From positions 151,334 through 215,333 of the forward strand of contig DGPB01000016.1 in NCBI GenBank assembly GCA_002390285.1: a stretch of DNA of 64,000 nt, in the 5' to 3' direction. This DNA comes from Cellvibrionales bacterium UBA4451 (GTDB taxonomy: Bacteria > Pseudomonadota > Gammaproteobacteria > Pseudomonadales > Porticoccaceae). The position numbers and the translations under genes are program-made. Numbering within the stretch: the stretch's first letter is position 1; the number at the start of each line of letters is the position of its first letter. The notes beneath the pieces are model-generated. The model was not told where the DNA came from. It was given only the letters and a program-made list of their open reading frames with translations, and did not search any database. This document shows positions 57,633 through 64,000 of this stretch, piece after piece.

Positions 57633-58428
57633 ACCCTTTGCTTCCCGTTGGTCCGATGTCGATTCTTTTGACGCCGCCTTTTCCCTGACGGGGGAGGTCT
57701 ACCGTGAGATGGGTGATCGATGTACCACCCGTTTTGAGTTTGATGGTAAGGCCTATTTTGTGAAAACCCATGCGGGAGTAGGTTTTGGTGAAATTCTAAA
57801 AAACCTGCTGTATTTGCGTATTCCTGTACTGGGTGCAGAAAACGAATATCGCGCCATTGGCAAGCTTCAAGAGTTGGGTGTAGATACCATGATGCCAGTA
57901 GCGTTTGGTCGTCAAGGTTCTAACCCTGCAAATGAAAAATCTTTTCTGATTACGGAAGCATTAGAGCCTACTGAGCCCTTGGATGAATATTGTAATCCAC
58001 AGGTGTTGGCTGCGATGGGGGCCACTGAGAGGCGAGCACTCGTCAGGCGGTTGGCAAAAATTTCTCGAACACTACACGACAGTGGCGTTAATCATCGAGA
58101 TTATTATCTCTGTCATTTTCTACTGGATACGTCGGCTAGTTTTGTCGATGTGCCTGCGTCTCAGCGGCCGATTTATGTGATTGATCTTCATCGGATGCAA
58201 ATTCGCCACCGAACCCCTCGTCGTTGGCGGGAAAAAGATTTATCGGCACTGTATTACTCGGCAAATCGAGCGGGGTTTGATCGCCGTGATGCGCTTTGTT
58301 TTATCCGAGAGTATAAGCAGCAGTCATTGCGTCAGGCGCTTGACGAAGGGAAAGATATTTGGTCTTCGGTTCGACTGGCGGCGGATAAGCTCCACGACAA
58401 GGGTGTCCGAAAGGGGTATCACGCTTAA
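57613..58428 (+). CDS. waaP: LPS core heptose(I) kinase
   Basis: Phosphorylates HepI of the inner core, important for outer-membrane stability and antibiotic resistance. 271 residues from a GTG at 57613, inside the waaG end (frame could extend to 57589). Kinase-like fold: AYFVKTHAGVGFGEILKNLL (ATP Lys), SGVNHRDYYLCHFLL (catalytic Asp in HRD) and IYVIDLHRMQIRHRTPRRW (metal Asp, family C-terminal). The HRD and DLH motifs are intact, so it should be active. Confidence 0.94.
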   Translation: MKLFLAEPFASRWSDVDSFDAAFSLTGEVYREMGDRCTTRFEFDGKAYFVKTHAGVGFGEILKNLLYLRIPVLGAENEYRAIGKLQELGVDTMMPVAFGRQGSNPANEKSFLITEALEPTEPLDEYCNPQVLAAMGATERRALVRRLAKISRTLHDSGVNHRDYYLCHFLLDTSASFVDVPASQRPIYVIDLHRMQIRHRTPRRWREKDLSALYYSANRAGFDRRDALCFIREYKQQSLRQALDEGKDIWSSVRLAADKLHDKGVRKGYHA

Positions 58429-58562
58429 GGCGGTAGACCGGGTTGCGAGCAGCGGCGGAGGCTCAAAAAAGCATTACTCTTGTTGGGGCAGTTTGAGTAG
58501 ATGCGTGTGTTAATCAAGCTTTTTGCCGTAAGCTGTGAAGTGCATTAGTGAGAGTGAGCGTA

Positions 58563-59324
58563 ATGGAAAAACAATTTTTTCATCTAGATGATAGCTGTGC
58601 GGCGTTATTCCGTGCCAATGGCCTAGATAGTTTTGAGGCGCTGTGGAATGCTGATGTCAAGATTGTCGATGATCCGAATGTGGGGCGGGGTGGCCATAGT
58701 GATGTGGGTATCTTTTCCCTGACGGACCCAGAAACTCACACCGAAATGCAGTTTTATCTGAAGCGTCAACAAAATCATAATTGCCGGACATTAAGCAGCC
58801 CTTTGGAGGGTATTCCCCTCGCAATGAGAGAGGTGCTGAATATTCGTCAGTTGGCGAAAGGTGGTATTTTGACCATGGAAGTTGCCTGTTATGGCCGACA
58901 AAAAACGAGTATTGATCGAGGGCTGCTGGTTACTCGTGCGCTAGAGGGTTACACGCCAATGAGCCAATGGCTGGAGCAGCCGATGTCACCAGAGGCAAGA
59001 AAACAAGGATTGTCTATTTTGGGAAAGCTGGTCGGAAAGTTACATGGCCTAGGGCTTGGGCATGGTTGCCTCTATACGAAACATATTTATTTTTCCTGCA
59101 CAGACCCACAAGATATTAGGCTTATTGATCTTGAGAAGTGTAGGCGCTTGATGTCACGGAACCGTGGCCCGAAAGAACTGGCGACCCTTTTTCGAAACAC
59201 GGGTCAGCTAACACCTGAAGATCGTCAGCAGTTGCTGGAGGCCTATATAGAAACTTCGCCTGTGCACTGGTCTCTCCCTGCTTTACAGAAAAAAGTGGCC
59301 GATAAAATCATGGCTAAAGGGTAA
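58563..59324 (+). CDS. InaA-family LPS kinase-like protein
   Basis: 253 residues from the ATG at 58563 (GTG 58548 possible), 134 bases after waaP. Kinase-like fold of the InaA/Kdo-kinase family: GRGGHSDVGIFSL, QFYLKRQQNH (ATP Lys), LGHGCLYTKHIYF and IRLIDLEKCRRLM. The catalytic-loop position that is HRD in WaaP is HGC here, which is what I recall of E. coli InaA too. Corresponds to the WapP position in Pseudomonas. Whether it is catalytic is open. Confidence 0.84.
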   Translation: MEKQFFHLDDSCAALFRANGLDSFEALWNADVKIVDDPNVGRGGHSDVGIFSLTDPETHTEMQFYLKRQQNHNCRTLSSPLEGIPLAMREVLNIRQLAKGGILTMEVACYGRQKTSIDRGLLVTRALEGYTPMSQWLEQPMSPEARKQGLSILGKLVGKLHGLGLGHGCLYTKHIYFSCTDPQDIRLIDLEKCRRLMSRNRGPKELATLFRNTGQLTPEDRQQLLEAYIETSPVHWSLPALQKKVADKIMAKG

Positions 59325-59331
59325 CTTCAGG

Positions 59332-60741
59332 GTGGAGCTGCTGACGCTTCAGCAACTGCAGCAAGCAGGACAAGCGCTATCATTGCCATTTCAATTGGAG
59401 GTGCCAGGCCGTGAAGCGCTGGTTTGTGAGGAGGTTTATCGCCACTTGCCTGGAAAGCGCCTAGCGTTTCGTGCCCACTGGGGTGGTGTGACGGTGTTGG
59501 TCAAGCTGTTCTTTCAGCGAAAATATTTTGATCGCGAGCGCGCTGGTCTGAAGGCAATGGTAGCTGCTGGCGTCCCTTGCCCAAAGGAGGTCTGGAGTCT
59601 CGTTGATGAAGGTGGGGGCTATTTTCTTGCCACTGAATTTCTTGATGATGCCGTCAGCTTGCAAGCCTGTTATCAGGGTTTATCTGTTGACCAGTTAAAG
59701 CAGCTGCTACGAGATGCGTTGGTGCTTGTCGGTCAGTTGCATCGGGCTGGCTGGATGCAGGCTGATATTCATCTGGATAATTTTATGCTCAGCCGGGGGG
59801 TTCTCAATGCAATTGATGGCGGTGGTATTGAACCGTTAAACAGCCCCCTAAAAAATCTTGGGCTGTTCTTTGCCCAAATGACACCAGATTACGATGAGTT
59901 GGTTCCAGAGGTTATTGAGGCTTATGGCGAGGCCGCTTTTTCACTTGAAGCTATTCTTTCTTCGATAACCCGTATGCGAGAGTGGCGGATTAAACATTAC
60001 TTGGCCAAGACTACTCGTTCATGCTCTCAGTTTGACGTGGTTAAGTCGTCCGATGTGTTTGTAGTGATGGTGCGCGCCCGAGCGAGTGAGAGGTTGAGAA
60101 GGTTGATGGCTGAGCCGGAAATTGCTGTGGGCCAAGCGCAATTTCTCAAGCGCGGTAACACTGCAACGGTGATGAAGGTGTCGGGGGATGGTGGCGACTG
60201 GGTGTTAAAACGCTACAATATTAAGAGTTTTTGGCATGGGTTAAGCCGTTGTTTTAGGCCTAGCCGGGCCTGGATTTCCTGGAAGAGTGCCCATCGGTTA
60301 GAATTGCTCGGTATTGCTACACCCTCACCCTTGGCTATGCGGGAGAATCGCACTGGGCCTCTACGCAGAGAAGCGTATTTAGCAACAGAGAGTGCGGTAG
60401 GAGATAATTTACATGCTTGGTTGCTGAAGCAAAATGACTCTCAGGTGCCAGCATGGCTGGGTCATGAGGTAAGTCGGTTATTTGATATTTTGTGGTGCAG
60501 CAAGGTCAGTCATGGCGACATGAAAGCGACCAATTTGATCGTGACAGGCGAGCAGCTCCAGGTGATTGATTTAGATGCGGTGCGGTGGCACCGTTTTGAA
60601 CAGACGTTTGTGCGTGCCTACAGGCGAGATTTACAGCGATTTATGGACAACTGGCAAGGTAAGACTTGGCAGCATTTCGAACAACTACTAACCCCGTTTG
60701 CCCAGCGAGTTGGTGTTACATTTATCAATAAAAAGGTTTAA
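59332..60741 (+). CDS. Two-domain LPS-locus kinase-like protein
   Basis: 469 residues from a GTG at 59332, seven bases after the previous stop. It contains two kinase-like halves: N-terminal (about 1-235) with VTVLVKLFFQRK, WMQADIHLDNFML and AIDGGG; C-terminal (about 255-469) with WVLKRYNIKSF, VSHGDMKATNLIV and LQVIDLDAVRW. Both halves carry a catalytic-loop Asp plus Asn and a metal-site Asp, so either may be active. Position matches the kinase gene PA5006 of Pseudomonas. Likely substrate is a core sugar. Confidence 0.8.
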   Translation: MELLTLQQLQQAGQALSLPFQLEVPGREALVCEEVYRHLPGKRLAFRAHWGGVTVLVKLFFQRKYFDRERAGLKAMVAAGVPCPKEVWSLVDEGGGYFLATEFLDDAVSLQACYQGLSVDQLKQLLRDALVLVGQLHRAGWMQADIHLDNFMLSRGVLNAIDGGGIEPLNSPLKNLGLFFAQMTPDYDELVPEVIEAYGEAAFSLEAILSSITRMREWRIKHYLAKTTRSCSQFDVVKSSDVFVVMVRARASERLRRLMAEPEIAVGQAQFLKRGNTATVMKVSGDGGDWVLKRYNIKSFWHGLSRCFRPSRAWISWKSAHRLELLGIATPSPLAMRENRTGPLRREAYLATESAVGDNLHAWLLKQNDSQVPAWLGHEVSRLFDILWCSKVSHGDMKATNLIVTGEQLQVIDLDAVRWHRFEQTFVRAYRRDLQRFMDNWQGKTWQHFEQLLTPFAQRVGVTFINKKV

Positions 60742-60743
60742 CT

Positions 60744-62474
60744 GTGTCTACAATTGTTCTCGGTATTTCCGGTGCGCTGAATCATGATTCTTCTGCTGCG
60801 CTTTATATTGATCAAAAGTTGGTGGCTGCGGCAGAAGAAGAGCGCTTCATTCGAGATAAGCATGCCAAGGGAAAAATGCCCTTTGAAGCGGCAAAGTTTT
60901 GCCTGGAATATGCGGGTATTAAGCCTGAAGCTGTTGATGTGGTGGCCGTTCCCTTTGCGCCCATTTCTATTTTTTCCAAGGCCCGATGGCACTTTGCTAA
61001 ACGCTACTGGTATGCCCCTGATAGAGCCCTCGATGCCCTGCTGAACGGTAATCGTCGTTACCGTCGATATCGCGACAGAGTATTTGCTCTGTTACGTGAA
61101 CTTGGTATCGACCCAAATAAAGTGGAGTTTGAGCCGGTTGAGCACCACCTGGCGCATGCTTCGAGCGCCTATCACCTTAGCGGCTTTAAAGAGAAAACTG
61201 CCATCATGGGTGTAGATGGCAAGGGTGAATACGCCACTACATTTTTTGGCTATGGTGAAAACGGTAAAATTCACAAAATTAAGGAATTTTACGATCCTGA
61301 TTCTCTGGGCGGCCTCTATGGCGCGATTACAGAATATCTCGGTTTTGAGATGCTCGATGGTGAATACAAAGTCATGGGTATGGCCCCCTATGGGGATCCC
61401 ACCAAGTACGACTTTTCACGCTTAATTGACTTTGACGGTAAAGACTTTCAAGTCAATACCAAGTTGGTAAACACCGTCGGCCTAAGGCGTCACAAGCAGG
61501 ATGGCGCTGCATTCTATTTCAGTCCCAAGTTAGTTGAGTGGCTTGGCCCCAAGCGTGAGGGTGATATTGCAGACGAGCCTTATATTGATTACGCGGCAAC
61601 CATTCAGGCACTTTTTGAAGAGGTGGTTCTTAAGTTGATGGATCACTACTTGGGTGACATCTTGCGGGAAACCGGCAAGTTGGCATTTTCAGGGGGTGGA
61701 GCGCTTAACGTTAAATTGAACCAAAAAATTATTGCTCGTGATGATGTAAAAGAGCTTTATGTTCAGCCGGCTTCAGGAGATGCTGGGACCGCCGTTGGGG
61801 CTGCTTCTTATGCGCTGGTGAAGAGGGGTATCCAGCCCGAGAAAATGGAGCATGTCTACCTTGGGCCAAAATACACCAATGAAGAGTGTATTCGAGCCTG
61901 TGAAGAGCACCCTGAAACGCCAGCTTATGAAGTGATTGACCAGGTGCCACAACGTATAGCCAAGATTTTAGCTGAAGGTAATCCTGTTGCCTGGTTTCAG
62001 GGGCGAATGGAATTTGGGCCAAGGGCGCTGGGTGGGCGCTCAATTGTTGGTTGCCCTAGTTCAGCGGGCGTAGCAGCGAGGATTAATGAGCAAATCAAAT
62101 TCCGTGAACGCTGGCGGCCCTTTTGTCCGAGCATGCTTGATCGGGTGGCCCCTGAAATGTTCAAGAGCGATCATCCTGCACCCTTTATGACATTCACCTT
62201 TGAGGTGAACGAAGAGTGGAAAACTCGCGTGCCCGAAGTGGTCCATGAAGATGGCACTGCGCGTGCTCAAGCGCTCAAGAAAGAGTTTAATCCTCGCTAT
62301 TATGAGCTAATGGAAGAAATGGAAAAGCTTACCGGCAATGGTGTAGTGCTGAATACGTCTTTAAATCGTCGTGGTGAACCGATGATTTGCTCACCTACAG
62401 ACGCACTTAACATGTTCTTTGGCTCGGACTTGGAATATTTGATTATGGAAGATGTGTTGGTGCTTAAGGCGTAG
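60744..62474 (+). CDS. wapO: LPS core carbamoyltransferase
   Basis: 576 residues, GTG start at 60744, two bases after the previous stop. NodU/CmcH-type carbamoyltransferase: VLGISGALNHDSSAAL, EHHLAHASSAYHLSGF (metal-binding), GVDGKGEYATTFFG (TsaD/Kae1-like ATP fold), LAFSGGGALNVKLNQ, then the C-terminal MEFGPRALGGRSIVG and LNTSLNRRGEPMICSPTDAL. In Pseudomonas the matching gene carbamoylates the core heptose. Uses carbamoyl phosphate and ATP. Confidence 0.9.
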   Translation: MSTIVLGISGALNHDSSAALYIDQKLVAAAEEERFIRDKHAKGKMPFEAAKFCLEYAGIKPEAVDVVAVPFAPISIFSKARWHFAKRYWYAPDRALDALLNGNRRYRRYRDRVFALLRELGIDPNKVEFEPVEHHLAHASSAYHLSGFKEKTAIMGVDGKGEYATTFFGYGENGKIHKIKEFYDPDSLGGLYGAITEYLGFEMLDGEYKVMGMAPYGDPTKYDFSRLIDFDGKDFQVNTKLVNTVGLRRHKQDGAAFYFSPKLVEWLGPKREGDIADEPYIDYAATIQALFEEVVLKLMDHYLGDILRETGKLAFSGGGALNVKLNQKIIARDDVKELYVQPASGDAGTAVGAASYALVKRGIQPEKMEHVYLGPKYTNEECIRACEEHPETPAYEVIDQVPQRIAKILAEGNPVAWFQGRMEFGPRALGGRSIVGCPSSAGVAARINEQIKFRERWRPFCPSMLDRVAPEMFKSDHPAPFMTFTFEVNEEWKTRVPEVVHEDGTARAQALKKEFNPRYYELMEEMEKLTGNGVVLNTSLNRRGEPMICSPTDALNMFFGSDLEYLIMEDVLVLKA

Positions 62475-62562
62475 GGCAATATACTCAGCTGGAGCAGCAA
62501 TAAGGAAAAGGAAATGCTTTATAGCGCTGAATTTTAAGAATATATAGAGAGAAGTGAGTCAC

Positions 62563-62862
62563 ATGCCGATAGTAGATGAAGAGCTGATTAAAAATTATCA
62601 AGAAATACACGCATTTAAAGATTATGGTTTTACTTCGTTTCTTTACAAAGAGCATATCTAGGCCTGTATTAATGATCTAAAACCTAAAAGTATTTTAGAG
62701 TTTGGCTGCGGACAAAGTATTTTGAACGACAACCTTATTTATGATGCCGAATATTATCGGTATGATCCTGCTATACCTCAGTTTTCCACCATACCTGTTG
62801 ATAAGGCTGACATTATGAAAAAATTTAATGTTGACTTAATCGATATTAATCGTAGTTTTTAG
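62563..62862 (+). pseudogene. Decayed SAM-methyltransferase fragment with in-frame amber codon
   Basis: From the ATG at 62563 (gagaagtgag upstream) the frame gives 32 codons ending KEHI, then TAG at 62659-62661, then runs on in the same frame for 66 more codons to a TAG at 62860. The second part has SILEFGCGQSI, SAM motif I of class I methyltransferases, and YYRYDPAIPQFS, but the rest of the catalytic domain is missing. One base change could restore Lys or Gln at the stop. The block 62480-62870 is clearly richer in A+T than its neighbours. Confidence 0.72.
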
Positions 62863-62868
62863 CGTTAT

Positions 62869-63972
62869 ATGAAAAAAAACATTCTACAAATTTGTCACGG
62901 GTCTTCGGCTCCTTTTGGGGATGTCGCTAGGCAGTGGGCGCGGCTATTTGACGGCAGTGACTATGAATTGACCACCATCTTTCTGACAGGAAATAAAGAC
63001 GAGGCTCTAGCTAGAGAGGTAGGCGGCAAGGTATTATTTTTTGAATACACCTCAAGAGACCTGAGTGGTTTAAAGAGGGGCCTGGTGAAGCGTTTAAAGG
63101 CTCTTCATTTACAAGAACGCTATGAATTTTGTGTGGCCCACCGGTACAAATCAATATATTCGGCTTTGTCCGTCAAAGGATTGAAGGTGATTGGCGTCAA
63201 TCATGCCTACGGCGTCTATGATAAATGGCTGCGTAGAGCATTTGTAATGCACAAAAAAAATCAATTGCTATTGGTAGGTGTATCCGATGCGATAAGAAAT
63301 GATATCCGAAAATCGTTGCCATGCTTTCCGACTGAAAAAATTCAAACAGTCTATAACCGTATAAATGTCGAGTCGGTCAAAGAACAGCAAGTTGACAGGC
63401 CGTCTGCGAGAGAGTTTCTAGGGATTTCTGGTGATGGCTATTTTTTTGGGGCGGTGGGGCGGCTCCACCCAGATAAAGACTATAAGACATTACTGGCTGG
63501 GTTTTCATTGGCTTTAGAAAAGATGCCTGGTGCGCAACTGATAATAGTCGGTGAGGGCCGTCTTAAGTCGGATCTTAAGTCTCAGGCGGAGGCTCTCAAG
63601 ATAGATGAGAACGTACATTTTCTAGGGTTTGTTAAAGATGCGTATCGTTACTTTAAGGGCTTTGACAGCTTTGTTTTAAGTTCTGACCATGAACCGTTCG
63701 GAATGGTTTTACTCGAGGCGATGGTGGCAGGAATACCCATTGCGTATAGTAATTGTGGTGGAAGTCCTGAAGTGGTGGATTCACTGGGTATTTGTTTCGA
63801 AGTGGGCAATCCGGTGGAGCTATCTGAAGTGCTCTTTCGGCTTTATAGCCATGAGCACGGTATAGAAGGTGATCAGTTGGATCAGCGTGTCAGAAGATAC
63901 TTTTCGGATGAGGTCGTTCGTGAAGAATTTTGGAGTATGCCTGCGCTAAAGAATTTATTAGCTGGGGCGTGA
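62869..63972 (+). CDS. LPS core GT-4 glycosyltransferase (WapH-like)
   Basis: 367 residues, ATG at 62869, beginning MKKNILQICHGSSAPFGDVA. GT-4 fold: FFGAVGRLHPDKDYKTLL (donor side), LIIVGEGRLKSDL, VHFLGFVKDAYRYFKGFD and the ExxE motif in HEPFGMVLLEAMVAGIPIAY. It occupies the place of the glycosyltransferase wapH after the carbamoyltransferase in Pseudomonas, so it likely extends the core oligosaccharide. Sugar specificity cannot be read. Confidence 0.88.
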   Translation: MKKNILQICHGSSAPFGDVARQWARLFDGSDYELTTIFLTGNKDEALAREVGGKVLFFEYTSRDLSGLKRGLVKRLKALHLQERYEFCVAHRYKSIYSALSVKGLKVIGVNHAYGVYDKWLRRAFVMHKKNQLLLVGVSDAIRNDIRKSLPCFPTEKIQTVYNRINVESVKEQQVDRPSAREFLGISGDGYFFGAVGRLHPDKDYKTLLAGFSLALEKMPGAQLIIVGEGRLKSDLKSQAEALKIDENVHFLGFVKDAYRYFKGFDSFVLSSDHEPFGMVLLEAMVAGIPIAYSNCGGSPEVVDSLGICFEVGNPVELSEVLFRLYSHEHGIEGDQLDQRVRRYFSDEVVREEFWSMPALKNLLAGA

Positions 63973-64000
63973 ATACACCTTAATATGGTCATTTAATGGA

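Noticed and set aside
57613..60741. Cluster of kinase-like genes as a defence or toxin system
   Set aside because: Order and motifs match the LPS core kinase genes of Pseudomonas, and waaF, waaG and the carbamoyltransferase flank them.
62563..62862. Amber codon as a recoded residue (pyrrolysine or programmed readthrough)
   Set aside because: No recoding signal is visible, and the domain is truncated downstream as well, so decay is simpler.
1..64000. tRNA, rRNA, CRISPR, insertion sequence or prophage
   Set aside because: No cloverleaf candidates, regular spacer arrays, transposase motifs or phage genes were seen; gaps are short and mostly hold promoters or terminators.

Overview
The window looks like a chromosomal segment of a free-living, probably marine gammaproteobacterium close to the Pseudomonas/Cellvibrionales-Spongiibacteraceae group. 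This is inferred from protein similarity and gene order recalled from Pseudomonas (trpGDC-vfr-osmC-coq7; purD-purH-fis-dusB-prmA-accC-accB-aroQ-dsbD; rppH-ptsP-lgt-thyA-folA; argA-argE with an orphan GspE ATPase; glnE-ilvE-waaF-waaG-waaP with a wapO-type carbamoyltransferase). I see no insertion sequence, prophage, CRISPR array, rRNA or tRNA. The content is mostly core genome, densely packed, with one accessory-looking spot at the far right.

Layout. 1-3.7 kb: a contiguous trpE(partial)-trpG-trpD-trpC tryptophan operon ending in a strong bidirectional terminator. 3.8-8 kb: a Vfr-like cAMP receptor, a divergent OsmC-like protein, a LysR regulator, coq7 and a metallo-beta-lactamase-fold enzyme; a candidate structured small RNA lies on the minus strand before lysR. 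8-18.8 kb, all minus strand: purD, purH, fis, dusB, a DUF3426 zinc-ribbon membrane protein, prmA, accC, accB, aroQ and dsbD (purines, DNA architecture, tRNA and L11 modification, fatty-acid initiation, periplasmic thiol reduction). 19-30 kb: a PCu(A)C copper chaperone, a DUF2333 protein, a PAS-GGDEF-EAL protein, a PfkB sugar/nucleoside kinase, PBP1B with a TPR lipoprotein, and a DUF1631-PilZ pair. 30-37.8 kb: rsmC, a HAD phosphatase, rppH, ptsP, an NRDE protein, lgt, thyA and folA.

37.8-43.2 kb is a six-gene TonB2-type energy-transduction operon (DUF3450, TtpC-like ExbB, ExbB2, ExbD2, TonB2, TPR), preceded by a weak Fur-like box and an imperfect duplication, with four 14-nt tandem repeats running into the tonB start. 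43.3-49.3 kb: a 34-residue lysine-rich protein, hspQ, glpE, ilvD, argA, argE and a small DUF6316-like protein. 49.5-55.4 kb: a GspE/PilB-like ATPase, glnE and ilvE.

55.4-64 kb is the lipopolysaccharide inner-core locus: waaF, waaG, waaP, an InaA-type kinase-fold protein, a protein with two kinase-like halves, a carbamoyltransferase, a decayed methyltransferase fragment with an in-frame amber codon in AT-rich DNA, and a glycosyltransferase. waaC, which sits between waaF and waaG in Pseudomonas, is not here.

The least explained items are the small-RNA candidate (about 5164-5283), a 69-codon open frame without a normal start between dsbD and aroQ, the repeat array before tonB, the double-kinase protein and the amber-interrupted methyltransferase remnant. 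I found nothing I would call a clearly new multi-gene system.
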